Assembly (NCBI GenBank): GCA_964443385.1
Contig: CAYUCO010000132.1
Location: 1 to 11,559, forward strand
Direction of reading: 5' to 3'
Source of the DNA: VFHP01 sp964443385
GTDB taxonomy: Bacteria > Chloroflexota > Dehalococcoidia > Lucifugimonadales > UBA2985
DNA length: 11,559 bases
Positions 1-6,674 of the stretch are shown here, in pieces (the first letter of the stretch is position 1; every line of letters begins with the position of its first letter). Both the position numbers and the translations under genes were made by a program. The notes under the pieces are model-generated. The model was not told the DNA's origin. It was given only the letters and a program-made list of their open reading frames with translations, and did not search any database.

Positions 1-377
1 ATTACGGGATCTTCACCTGGAACCCTCAAGAATATCTTCTGGGCACCCTGATCGCCGGCTAATTTACAGAGAAATTCAAGTAAAGAGACTGAATCCTCCG
101 TCGAATCATCAGGCACATTTAAAAAATGTACCTCCCAAGTAGTTGGCCCAGATCGTAGCCTGACTGAAGCCAATCCGCCTAAATGCATTCCATTAACAAT
201 TACCGTACCAGGTTCTTTTTGTCACTGAAGAATTATGCTTCCCGCGTTTTGAGTGGATCTAAATACAGTGTTTTGGTAAACACCTAATTTATCCCAAGTA
301 TGTGAACAGTCCGGACTTAAGCTTCTTCCGTCTAAGATAAGTCTCAAAACGTCCGTTGGGCGAATAGTCCTAATCAA
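1..377 (-). pseudogene. Acetyltransferase-like (GNAT?) gene, interrupted by TGA, cut by window edge
   Basis: Translating the minus strand from a TTG at 375-377 gives one frame that runs to the window edge with a single break, a TGA at 222-224 (codon 52). Coding-like sequence continues on both sides. Codons 1-51 begin MIRTIRPTDVLRLIL. The second part includes GLASVRLRSGPTTWEV and KIFLRVPGEDPV. This layout (an RPTD start, a middle RxRxGPxxWEV strand, then a helix and a FLR(V/L)P strand) resembles small GNAT-type acetyltransferases that I recall from Chloroflexota; the family call is from memory and tentative. The TTG overlaps the pdxT stop by two bases and has AGGAG at 385-389, 7 nt upstream, so it is probably coupled to pdxT. 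In the relatives I recall, a tryptophan sits near the break (a QW pair), so TGG to TGA is the simplest change. It could be a true pseudogene, a base error, or a read-through gene. The C-terminus lies outside the window. Confidence 0.55.
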
Positions 378-955
378 TTGCGGACTCCTGATATCATAGT
401 AGAAAAATAGTCATGGAATCTATGGTCGTCTGTTAACTCTGGATGAAATGCTGTTACCAGGATATTGTTCTGCCTAGCAGCCACTACCTGTTCATCTATT
501 TGTGCGATGGTTTTTACACCAGAACCTATAACCCTTATGATAGGTGCCCTGATAAACACCCCCCTAAACGGCTCAGACCCTAACACGGGTACGCTAATCA
601 TAGTCTCAAAGCTATCTATTTGACGTCCAAACGCATTTCGATCCACTTCAATATCGATTAACCCCAAAGGTTCAGGTCTATCTCCCATCAATTTTCTTGC
701 CAGCACTATCATGCCTGCACAAGTTCCCCATATAGGCATTCCGTCTCTGACCAACTGTTTCACCTTGTCAACAAAACCAAAACTATCCATAAGCTGTACT
801 ATAGTGGTACTTTCGCCCCCGGGTATTATTAATCCATCTATTGAATCTAATTGTTCAGGCAGGCGTATTTCTTTAGTTTCACAACCTGTGGTTCGGAGAG
901 CATTTGCATGCTCTCGAAAATCACCTTGTAGGGCTAAAACCCCTATAGCACTCAA
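374..955 (-). CDS. pdxT: Pyridoxal 5'-phosphate synthase glutaminase subunit PdxT
   Basis: PdxT hydrolyses glutamine and channels the ammonia to PdxS, which builds pyridoxal 5'-phosphate in the cytoplasm. The 193-residue product is normal length for this class I (triad) glutamine amidotransferase. It starts IGVLALQGDFREH, has PGGEST at 45-50 (oxyanion loop), the nucleophile Cys79 in GTCAGM, and the His171/Glu173 pair in FHPEL, so the full catalytic triad is present. The start is TTG at 953-955, directly after the pdxS TAA (956-958), with GAGG at 963-966, 7 nt upstream, inside the end of pdxS. That zero-gap arrangement indicates coupled translation and equal subunit supply for the 12+12 complex. 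The stop is TGA (374-376), overlapped by the TTG of the next gene. Nothing suggests loss of function. Confidence 0.97.
   Translation of the reverse strand: MSAIGVLALQGDFREHANALRTTGCETKEIRLPEQLDSIDGLIIPGGESTTIVQLMDSFGFVDKVKQLVRDGMPIWGTCAGMIVLARKLMGDRPEPLGLIDIEVDRNAFGRQIDSFETMISVPVLGSEPFRGVFIRAPIIRVIGSGVKTIAQIDEQVVAARQNNILVTAFHPELTDDHRFHDYFSTMISGVRN
385..389 (-). promoter_or_regulatory. Ribosome binding site for the acetyltransferase-like gene
   Basis: The minus strand reads AGGAG inside the last codons of pdxT, 7 nt before the TTG at 375-377. It supports a TTG start that overlaps the pdxT stop and argues that this frame was a translated gene despite its internal TGA. Confidence 0.6.
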
Positions 956-1837
956 TTACCAACCTCGTTGAGCCAATTGCTCTTCTATTGGCATCGTTCT
1001 TACATCTAATCCTGGCATTGCTTCGCCCAATCCCCGTGAAACCTCTGCCAATATGTCAGGATTGTTATAGTTTGTCGTTGCCCTCACTATTGCATTGGCC
1101 ATCAATGCAGGATTATCCGACTTAAATATTCCAGACCCCACAAAAACTCCCTCAACACCTATTTGCATCATCAAAGCAGCATCAGCTGGTGTAGCGATAC
1201 CTCCAGCAGCAAAGTTTACTACTGGTAATGTGCCAGTTTTGTGAACTTGTTCTACCAGTTCAAATGGGGCCTGCATATCCCGAGCTATTGCCATTAATTC
1301 TGATTCATTCATAGATTGTATTTTGTTGATTTCTCCCAATACAGATCTGGCATGTCTCACCGCTTCTACAATATTACCAGTCCCTGCCTCTCCTTTGGTT
1401 CTAATCATAGCTGCCCCTTCCCCGATGCGCCTCAATGCCTCCCCTAAATTCCTGCAGCCACAAACAAATGGGATAGTAAAATCGTGTTTCCAAATATGGT
1501 TTGATTCGTCGGCCGGAGTTAAAACTTCAGATTCATCTATGTAGTCAATACCTAGTGACTGCAAGATTTGAGCCTCTACAAAATGTCCTATCCTTGCCTT
1601 AGCCATAACCGGAATTGTCACAGCTTTCTTTATTTCTTCTATCATGCTTGGGTCTGACATTCTGGCCACGCCACCATCTTTCCTGATATCGGATGGAACC
1701 CTCTCCAAAGCCATGACTGCACAAGCACCAGCCTCTTCGGCTATTTTGGCCTGGTCTGCGTCCACAACATCCATTATAACTCCTCCCTTAAGCATCTGAG
1801 CCAAGCCCGTTTTAACTAACCAAGTTCCCTGATCCAT
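956..1837 (-). CDS. pdxS: Pyridoxal 5'-phosphate synthase lyase subunit PdxS
   Basis: PdxS condenses ribose 5-phosphate, glyceraldehyde 3-phosphate and ammonia from PdxT into PLP. From the ATG at 1837 the product is 293 residues, the usual family length, and begins MDQGTWLVKTGLAQMLKGG as PdxS proteins do. The fold is a TIM barrel. Visible key residues are Asp23 (VIMDVV), the Schiff-base lysine Lys80 in MAKARIGH, Lys148 in RTKGEAGTGN, and the phosphate-binding glycines in NFAAGGIATP and VFVGSGIFKS. The frame also has an ATG at 1873 that would add 12 residues. I prefer 1837 because AAGGAG lies 6 nt upstream (1844-1849), the family starts there, and a -10-like TATAAT at 1872-1877 overlaps the upstream ATG. 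The stop TAA abuts the pdxT start. pdxST probably has its own promoter, separate from uvrA. Confidence 0.97.
   Translation of the reverse strand: MDQGTWLVKTGLAQMLKGGVIMDVVDADQAKIAEEAGACAVMALERVPSDIRKDGGVARMSDPSMIEEIKKAVTIPVMAKARIGHFVEAQILQSLGIDYIDESEVLTPADESNHIWKHDFTIPFVCGCRNLGEALRRIGEGAAMIRTKGEAGTGNIVEAVRHARSVLGEINKIQSMNESELMAIARDMQAPFELVEQVHKTGTLPVVNFAAGGIATPADAALMMQIGVEGVFVGSGIFKSDNPALMANAIVRATTNYNNPDILAEVSRGLGEAMPGLDVRTMPIEEQLAQRGW
963..966 (-). promoter_or_regulatory. Ribosome binding site for pdxT
   Basis: The minus strand reads GAGG, 7 nt before the TTG start of pdxT, and lies within the last codons of pdxS. It supports the non-ATG start. Confidence 0.6.
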
Positions 1838-1843
1838 TATCTT

Positions 1844-1849
1844 CTCCTT
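1844..1849 (-). promoter_or_regulatory. Strong ribosome binding site that sets the pdxS start
   Basis: The minus strand reads AAGGAG, 6 nt before the ATG at 1835-1837. The alternative ATG at 1871-1873 has no comparable site, so the shorter 293-residue PdxS is favoured. Confidence 0.75.
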
Positions 1850-1871
1850 AATGACTCTACCTTCAAACAAC

Positions 1872-1877
1872 ATTATA
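1872..1877 (-). promoter_or_regulatory. Putative -10 box of the pdxST promoter
   Basis: The minus strand reads a perfect TATAAT, about 23 nt upstream of the pdxS ribosome binding site. There is no good -35 hexamer 16-18 bp further upstream (AAGCAA or TAAGCA at the expected place). Transcription would start near 1865. The missing -35, with an inverted repeat at about -25 to -63, would fit an activator-dependent promoter, but that is an inference. Confidence 0.45.
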
Positions 1878-1889
1878 CAATACCCTGCA

Positions 1890-1928
1890 CTGGTTTGCTT
1901 ATTAAATTATTTTCCAGTTAGCAAACAG
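1890..1928. repeat. Inverted repeat upstream of pdxS (possible operator)
   Basis: CTGGTTTGCT (1890-1899) faces AGCAAACAG (1920-1928): nine pairs with one bulged G and an AT-rich 20-nt middle. A second, mutually exclusive pairing is ACTGG (1889-1893) with CCAGT (1914-1918). No T-run follows on the minus strand, so it is a poor terminator for uvrA. Its place at about -25 to -63 from the putative pdxS start suits a regulator site better. Confidence 0.35.
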
Positions 1929-2001
1929 CAATGAATGCAGTGTCAGATTATTCTTGAATCCTAAACGTGTTTGTTTTGCATGCGAGAATCTCAACCACTC
2001 A

Positions 2002-2050
2002 GAACAATTTTCATAACAATATTGGGAATGATCTACCATAGCAATTGTTC
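2002..2050. repeat. Inverted repeat just after the uvrA stop
   Basis: GAACAATT (2002-2009) and AATTGTTC (2043-2050) are perfect 8-nt inverted copies 33 nt apart, directly after the uvrA TGA (2052-2054). The loop is long and no U-tract follows, so it is not a standard intrinsic terminator. It may protect the uvrA mRNA 3' end or be chance. The rest of the 214-nt gap (1838-2051) holds only the pdxS promoter elements. Confidence 0.25.
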
Positions 2051-2051
2051 G

Positions 2052-4943
2052 TCATTTCAAAAGATTCTTTATGTAGGGACCGGTTTTGGATTTTTTAGTT
2101 TTCACGATGCTCTCTGGTGTTCCAGTAGCTACAACTCTACCTCCACTATCTCCGGCACCTGGCCCTAAATCAATTATCCAATCTGCATTCTTTATCAAAT
2201 CTAGATGATGCTCGATTAAAACAACAGTGTTACCAGAATCCACCAATCTGTGAAGCACTCCGAGCAAATGTGAACAATCTTCAAATGACAATCCTGTCGT
2301 AGGTTCATCTAGAATATAAAGGGTTTTTCCAGTGGCTTTCCTAGATAGCTCTGTAGATAATTTTACACGCTGTGCTTCACCGCCGCTTAAAGTAGTGGCT
2401 GGTTGACCTAACTTAATGTACCCTAATCCTACATCCTTCATTGTTTCCAATTTATTCTTAATTCTAGGAAAATTTTCAAAAAAATCGAGTGCCTCAGAAA
2501 CCGTTAAGTCCAAAACTTGAGCTATGCTTACACCCTTGAAAGTTATTTCCAAAGCTTCTCTATTATATCGTTTTCCCTGGCATATTTCGCATGGAACAGT
2601 AACATCCGGTAAGAATTGCATCTCTATATGAATATAGCCTCCTCCAGAACAAGCCTCACACCTGCCTCCTTTTACATTGAAGGAAAATCTCCCGGGGTTA
2701 TATCCTCGAGCTCTAGCCTCAGGGACAGTGGCAAATAGTTCCCTGATAAACGTAAAAACACCCGTGTAAGTGGCAGGGTTACTTCTGGGCGTTCGTCCTA
2801 TAGGAGACTGATCAATATTCACAATCTTGTCAATATTTTCCACCCCTTCTATACCGTCACAAAGCCCGGGCTTTTCTCTGCTTTGAAGCAATATCTGGGC
2901 TAATTTTTTATATAAAACCTGATATATTAAAGTGCTCTTACCAGACCCTGAAACTCCTGTGATACAAACTAGCTTACCTAGAGGTATAGAGACATCCACG
3001 TTTCGGAGATTGTTCTCTCTGGCACCTTTTATCATAACTGAAAGTCCGCTACCTGAGCGCCGTTTTGTTGGCACGCCGATTTTTTTACGCCCACTCAAAT
3101 ACAAGCCAGTTAAAGAGTTTTTGTCATTGCATATATCATCTAATGTGCCTTGGGCTACAACCTCTCCACCACTGGCACCAGCACCTGGGCCCATATCTAT
3201 AATGTGATCGGATGCCCTCATAATAGCTTCATCATGCTCTACTATAACTACACTATTGCCTAGGTCTCTAAGATTCTTTAGTGTTTCTATCAAGAGACTA
3301 TCATCCACGGGGTGCAAGCCTATGCTCGGCTCATCGCAAACATACAGCACTCCGGTCAAACCAGATCCTATTTGAGTAGCTAATCTAATCCTCTGTGATT
3401 CCCCTCCGCTCAATGTTGAAGCTGTTCTATTTAGCGTTAGATAATCCAGCCCCACATTGTTAAGAAATCTCAACCTTGCATCAATTTCCCGTACTATCTG
3501 TGTCGCGATGCTTCTTTCTCTCTCTGTTAAAACTAGATTCTTATTAGCGTCCGAACTTACCGAATTAAAACTTTCCTCAAACAAGCTGTTTATCCACAAA
3601 ATAGCTTGTTTTATAGTCATAGAGGTAATATCGTTAATATCTTTTCCTGATACTTCGACGGCTAACGATTGAGGCTTTAGTCTTCTGCCCTTACATTGCT
3701 GACAAGTTATGGCTGCCATGTATTTTTCAATTTCACGCCTCACATAATCAGATTCTGTTTCTCGGTAACGTCTTTCTAAATTTGGAATCACTCCCTCAAA
3801 CGTAGAGCTCCACTTCAGAATCCTCCCCATCCTGGTTTTGTAATTCATCTCAACTTTTGTTTGGGCATCACCATATAAAACTAAATTCAGATACTTCTCA
3901 TCTAAGTCTTTAATAGGAGTGTCTTGAGCAAAATCATACTGTTCAGACAGAGTCTTTATCATTCTGGCATGCCATAAATTTGTCCTTCTTGATCGAGATC
4001 CTAGTCCAGATGACCAAGGAGTTATAATCCCATCCATCAAACTTTTTTCCCGGTCCCGCACTATCAAATCTGGATCAATCTCCAATCGGTATCCTAAACC
4101 GGTGCATTTAGGGCATGCACCATGAGGACTATTAAATGAAAAGGTTCTGGGTTCTAATTCGCCAATACTCTCCCCACAATGAACGCATGCAAGATGCTCT
4201 GAGAAAAGATACTCTTCTCCATCCAAAACAGACACCTGAACTATGCCTCCACCAAGTCTTAAGGCATTTTCCAAAGAATCAGCTATACGACTTAAATCTG
4301 GTTCATCTTCCACTATTACCCTGTCTACAACTACTTCTATAGTGTGCCATTGCTGTCTATCTAATACTATGTCTTCAGAAAGATCTCTGATCTCTCCGTT
4401 TACTCTAACCCTAACGTATCCGGCCTTTCTAGAGGACTCGAATACGTCTTTATGCTCACCCTTCCTGTGGTTAATTTGAGGAGAAAGAATGATAATTCTG
4501 CTCCCATGTGGCAATGCCAGAACAGCGTCCACGATTTGCTGTACAGTCTGTTTTTTAACTTCTCTTCCACATTTGTAACAATGAGGCCTGCCAATTCTCG
4601 CATACAACAAACGTATATAATCATAAACTTCCGTTACAGTACCTACTGTGGATCTGGGATTATGGGAAACCCCTTTTTGATCTATGGATATTGCTGGAGA
4701 TAAACCCTCTATATATTCCACATCAGGTTTATCCATTAATCCTAAGAATTGCCTTGCATAGGCCGATAAGGATTCAACATACCTTCGTTGCCCTTCTGCA
4801 TATATAGTGTCAAACGCAAGAGAGCTTTTACCAGACCCAGATACACCCGTAACAACCACAAGTTTATTTCTTGGGATATTCACACTGATATTTTTCAGGT
4901 TGTGCTCTTTAGCACCTTTTACAACTATATATTGGGATTCCAT
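2052..4943 (-). CDS. uvrA: Excinuclease ABC subunit A (UvrA)
   Basis: UvrA is the damage-sensing ATPase of nucleotide excision repair. It dimerises, scans DNA and loads UvrB at lesions. The 963-residue product is slightly longer than the roughly 940 residues of E. coli and appears intact. It has two ABC ATPase modules. NBD-I has Walker A GVSGSGKS at 33-40, signature LSGGESQR at 511-518 and Walker B VCDEP at 535-539. NBD-II has Walker A at 663-670, signature LSGGEAQR at 852-859 and ILDEP at 877-881. Zinc cysteine pairs are C253/C256 with C277/C280, a CxxC at 414/417, and the C-terminal C762/C765 with C785/C788 near the lesion-sensing region. NBD-II reads TTGLSF at 882-887 where most UvrAs have TTGLHF. 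The ATG lies 74 nt after the ccmD-like stop, and I see no clear ribosome binding site or SOS box there. It may be read from the ccm transcript or a weak local promoter. Stop TGA. Confidence 0.98.
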   Translation of the reverse strand: MESQYIVVKGAKEHNLKNISVNIPRNKLVVVTGVSGSGKSSLAFDTIYAEGQRRYVESLSAYARQFLGLMDKPDVEYIEGLSPAISIDQKGVSHNPRSTVGTVTEVYDYIRLLYARIGRPHCYKCGREVKKQTVQQIVDAVLALPHGSRIIILSPQINHRKGEHKDVFESSRKAGYVRVRVNGEIRDLSEDIVLDRQQWHTIEVVVDRVIVEDEPDLSRIADSLENALRLGGGIVQVSVLDGEEYLFSEHLACVHCGESIGELEPRTFSFNSPHGACPKCTGLGYRLEIDPDLIVRDREKSLMDGIITPWSSGLGSRSRRTNLWHARMIKTLSEQYDFAQDTPIKDLDEKYLNLVLYGDAQTKVEMNYKTRMGRILKWSSTFEGVIPNLERRYRETESDYVRREIEKYMAAITCQQCKGRRLKPQSLAVEVSGKDINDITSMTIKQAILWINSLFEESFNSVSSDANKNLVLTERERSIATQIVREIDARLRFLNNVGLDYLTLNRTASTLSGGESQRIRLATQIGSGLTGVLYVCDEPSIGLHPVDDSLLIETLKNLRDLGNSVVIVEHDEAIMRASDHIIDMGPGAGASGGEVVAQGTLDDICNDKNSLTGLYLSGRKKIGVPTKRRSGSGLSVMIKGARENNLRNVDVSIPLGKLVCITGVSGSGKSTLIYQVLYKKLAQILLQSREKPGLCDGIEGVENIDKIVNIDQSPIGRTPRSNPATYTGVFTFIRELFATVPEARARGYNPGRFSFNVKGGRCEACSGGGYIHIEMQFLPDVTVPCEICQGKRYNREALEITFKGVSIAQVLDLTVSEALDFFENFPRIKNKLETMKDVGLGYIKLGQPATTLSGGEAQRVKLSTELSRKATGKTLYILDEPTTGLSFEDCSHLLGVLHRLVDSGNTVVLIEHHLDLIKNADWIIDLGPGAGDSGGRVVATGTPESIVKTKKSKTGPYIKNLLK

Positions 4944-5000
4944 ATATAATCATGTTCCATACTAAGATCTAGAGTCATAATTGTTATTCTACCTGTTTAT

Positions 5001-5010
5001 TCAACGTTGA
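5001..5010. repeat. 10-bp palindrome in the ccmD-uvrA gap
   Basis: TCAACGTTGA is a perfect palindrome within the 74-nt gap between the ccmD-like stop and uvrA. It does not match the LexA box types I know, and a 10-bp palindrome can occur by chance in a window this size. It is recorded as the only visible symmetric site in front of uvrA. Confidence 0.2.
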
Positions 5011-5017
5011 TGATTTC

Positions 5018-5266
5018 TCATTTATTCTTTTTTATATCATCTATCTCTTCGCTGAGGGTTTTCTGTTTCTGCGCAATGTAATAAAGGTACCCAAAAAATA
5101 TAATCCATGTTATCGCAAAAGTAATAAAGAGGTAGTCCAAGTTGGAACCTGTGTTAACCACACTTTCATTAGACCCATCTTGTGCTAAAACTGGTATGGT
5201 TAATAAATAACTCGTCAATAAAGTTGTCACAACGGCAATTAGACTCTTAGTTTTCATTCTTGACAT
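5018..5266 (-). CDS. CcmD-like small membrane protein with signal peptide
   Basis: This 82-residue protein follows ccmC in the haem-export cluster. Residues 1-28 look like a signal peptide (basic MSRMKTK, hydrophobic core, VLA at 26-28, probable cut before Gln29). A short polar stretch follows, then one membrane helix at about 43-64 (LDYLFITFAITWIIFFGYLYY), then a charged, probably coiled tail (QKQKTLSEEIDDIKK). CcmD proteins are small single-helix parts of the CcmABCD haem-release complex. In E. coli CcmD the helix lies near the N-terminus with no cleaved signal. An alternate family with a signal peptide and a similar tail is known in Bacteroidota and others, which this resembles. Sequence similarity to E. 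coli CcmD is slight, so the call rests mainly on size, topology and position. AGGAG at 5272-5276 lies 5 nt before the ATG. The gap to ccmC is 30 nt. Confidence 0.7.
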   Translation of the reverse strand: MSRMKTKSLIAVVTTLLTSYLLTIPVLAQDGSNESVVNTGSNLDYLFITFAITWIIFFGYLYYIAQKQKTLSEEIDDIKKNK

Positions 5267-5296
5267 ATGTACTCCTGTATAAAATATCAGTGGTGA

Positions 5297-5995
5297 TCAC
5301 GGGACAATATGATTAGCCTCTTCTAATCGTTCCTCTATTTTTCTCAAGGCCATACGTGTAGTCAGAAGATGAACGAATAAAATTGTGAATATAGCGGTGG
5401 ATACCAACAATAACAACTGCATGGAAGAATCAAGTCCTCCTGTAGAACCTGGCCCTATTACCGCTTGAGGGTGTAAAGTCCTCCACCATTTTATCGAAAA
5501 ATATACTATCGGCACATCTACAAAGCCGACAATGCCTAATATGGCTGCATATTTCGCCCCTTGCTCTGGTGACGGAGCATAAGATCTAACCATAAGATAT
5601 GCCAGATATATGAGCCAAAGTATCAATGAAGTAGTAAGGCGTGGGTCCCAGTTCCACCAAACACCCCAAACAGGTTTGGCCCACATTACGCCTGTAACTA
5701 TTAAAACAGTTGTAAATAGCACGCCAACTTCTGCACTTGCCAATGCTAGCCTGTCCCATGATTTACTTTTCTTAATTAAATATCCTGTACTACCTATCAA
5801 GACCAAGAAAAAAGCTAAAAATGCTACCCAAGCAGTTGGCACATGCAAATAAAATATTCTTTGTACTATTCCTAAGTTTTTTTCCGTCGGCACCCATATG
5901 AATATCAGGTACATGTTTAAAACCATGGCAGATCCACCAAAGGCAATAAACAATTTTCTGCCGGCCCCAAGGTTTTTATTTCTCATACTTGCCAT
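5297..5995 (-). CDS. ccmC: Haem exporter protein CcmC
   Basis: CcmC binds haem on the outer face of the cytoplasmic membrane and hands it to CcmE for cytochrome c assembly. The 232-residue product has six predicted helices (about 15-34, 52-72, 88-104, 121-137, 150-168 and 190-213). The tryptophan-rich WWD signature reads VWWNWDPR at 112-119. The two haem-ligand histidines expected for the family are His51 (YLHVPTAW) and His175 (LHPQAV), on either side of the WWD loop. The start ATG (5993-5995) is supported by AGGAG at 6003-6007, 7 nt upstream, formed by the last codons and stop of ccmB. This points to coupled translation. A later ATG nine bases in (MRNKN) cannot be excluded. It could be confused with the related CcsA/CcmF proteins, but its length and ccmAB neighbours fit CcmC. 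Confidence 0.95.
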   Translation of the reverse strand: MASMRNKNLGAGRKLFIAFGGSAMVLNMYLIFIWVPTEKNLGIVQRIFYLHVPTAWVAFLAFFLVLIGSTGYLIKKSKSWDRLALASAEVGVLFTTVLIVTGVMWAKPVWGVWWNWDPRLTTSLILWLIYLAYLMVRSYAPSPEQGAKYAAILGIVGFVDVPIVYFSIKWWRTLHPQAVIGPGSTGGLDSSMQLLLLVSTAIFTILFVHLLTTRMALRKIEERLEEANHIVP

Positions 5996-5999
5996 AAAG

Positions 6000-6674
6000 T
6001 TACTCCTGCATTATCTGTTCAAATAATAATGGCGATACAACTAGAGATAATACATCAAAAACTATTATTATATGTATACCTCTCGCGGCATCTGACCAAC
6101 CGCCACCATCTAATATGTTTGCAGATGCTACAACTGATCCTATAAGAATTGGCATCACTATAGGCAAGAACATCACGGGCAACATAATCTCCCTAGACCG
6201 TGTATTAACCGCCATAGCCGAAAAAAGTGTACCTAAGGATGCAAATCCTATTGTACCCAATACCACGATTAATAAAAAAATTGGATGTGTTATAGAGGTG
6301 TTAAACAGAATAGCATATATAGGTAAAAGTATTATTTCTGAGATAGTCAGAAAAACAAACATCGACAGCATTTTGCCAAAATATATCGAATCCCTACTAA
6401 CAGGTGTCAGTAACAGACCCACTATACTACCTTGGTCATGTTCAATAACAAACAGTCTATTTAGGCCAATCACTCCTGCAAACGTTATAGAGACCCAAAT
6501 AGCCCCGGGAGCAATTAACGACGCTAGTTGAGATGATGACCCAAAGGCAAAATTAAATATCACTAATGCTAGCAGCGCGAATGAAACTATAGAAATAATG
6601 ACATCTTTGCTCTTCAATTCCAATAGCAAATCCTTCCATACCATTGTTTTTATGGCGATCAATGATCGTTTCAT
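6000..6674 (-). CDS. ccmB: Haem exporter permease CcmB
   Basis: CcmB is the membrane partner of the ATPase CcmA in the complex that releases holo-CcmE from CcmC. The 224-residue product is the usual size. It has six hydrophobic segments (about 25-44, 51-72, 101-124, 130-156, 162-186 and 199-217). The N-terminal cytoplasmic helix WKDLLLELKSKD resembles the start of other CcmB proteins, and the stretch RLFVIEHDQGSIVGLLLTPVSR (73-94), a well-conserved region, is expected to contact CcmA. Its ATG overlaps the ccmA TGA in an ATGA (6671-6674), and AGGAT (6680-6684) lies 5 nt upstream, so the two are probably made together. Its last codons supply the ribosome binding site of ccmC. Confidence 0.94.
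   Translation of the reverse strand: MKRSLIAIKTMVWKDLLLELKSKDVIISIVSFALLALVIFNFAFGSSSQLASLIAPGAIWVSITFAGVIGLNRLFVIEHDQGSIVGLLLTPVSRDSIYFGKMLSMFVFLTISEIILLPIYAILFNTSITHPIFLLIVVLGTIGFASLGTLFSAMAVNTRSREIMLPVMFLPIVMPILIGSVVASANILDGGGWSDAARGIHIIIVFDVLSLVVSPLLFEQIMQE

Noticed and set aside
222..224. TGA as selenocysteine or as tryptophan in an altered genetic code
   Set aside because: Four other genes here end in TGA, no tRNA-Sec or selenium gene is in view, and the position in the family I recall is tryptophan, not cysteine. A point change or base error is simpler.
711..971. Plus-strand open frame across the pdxT start and pdxS end
   Set aside because: It is antisense to two clear genes and its protein shows no recognisable motif.
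1838..1873. Upstream ATG that would add 12 residues to PdxS
   Set aside because: No ribosome binding site, overlap with the TATAAT at 1872-1877, and PdxS proteins normally begin at the MDQGTWLVK position.
4944..5017. SOS (LexA) box in front of uvrA
   Set aside because: A GAAC half site (GGAACATGATT) occurs near 4950 but the matching GTTC half is missing, and the 10-bp palindrome at 5001-5010 fits no LexA box I know.
6115..6531. 138-codon plus-strand open frame antisense to ccmB
   Set aside because: It lies wholly inside the well-supported ccmB gene, has no ribosome binding site that stands out, and its translation matches no family I know. It is a shadow of ccmB codon use.
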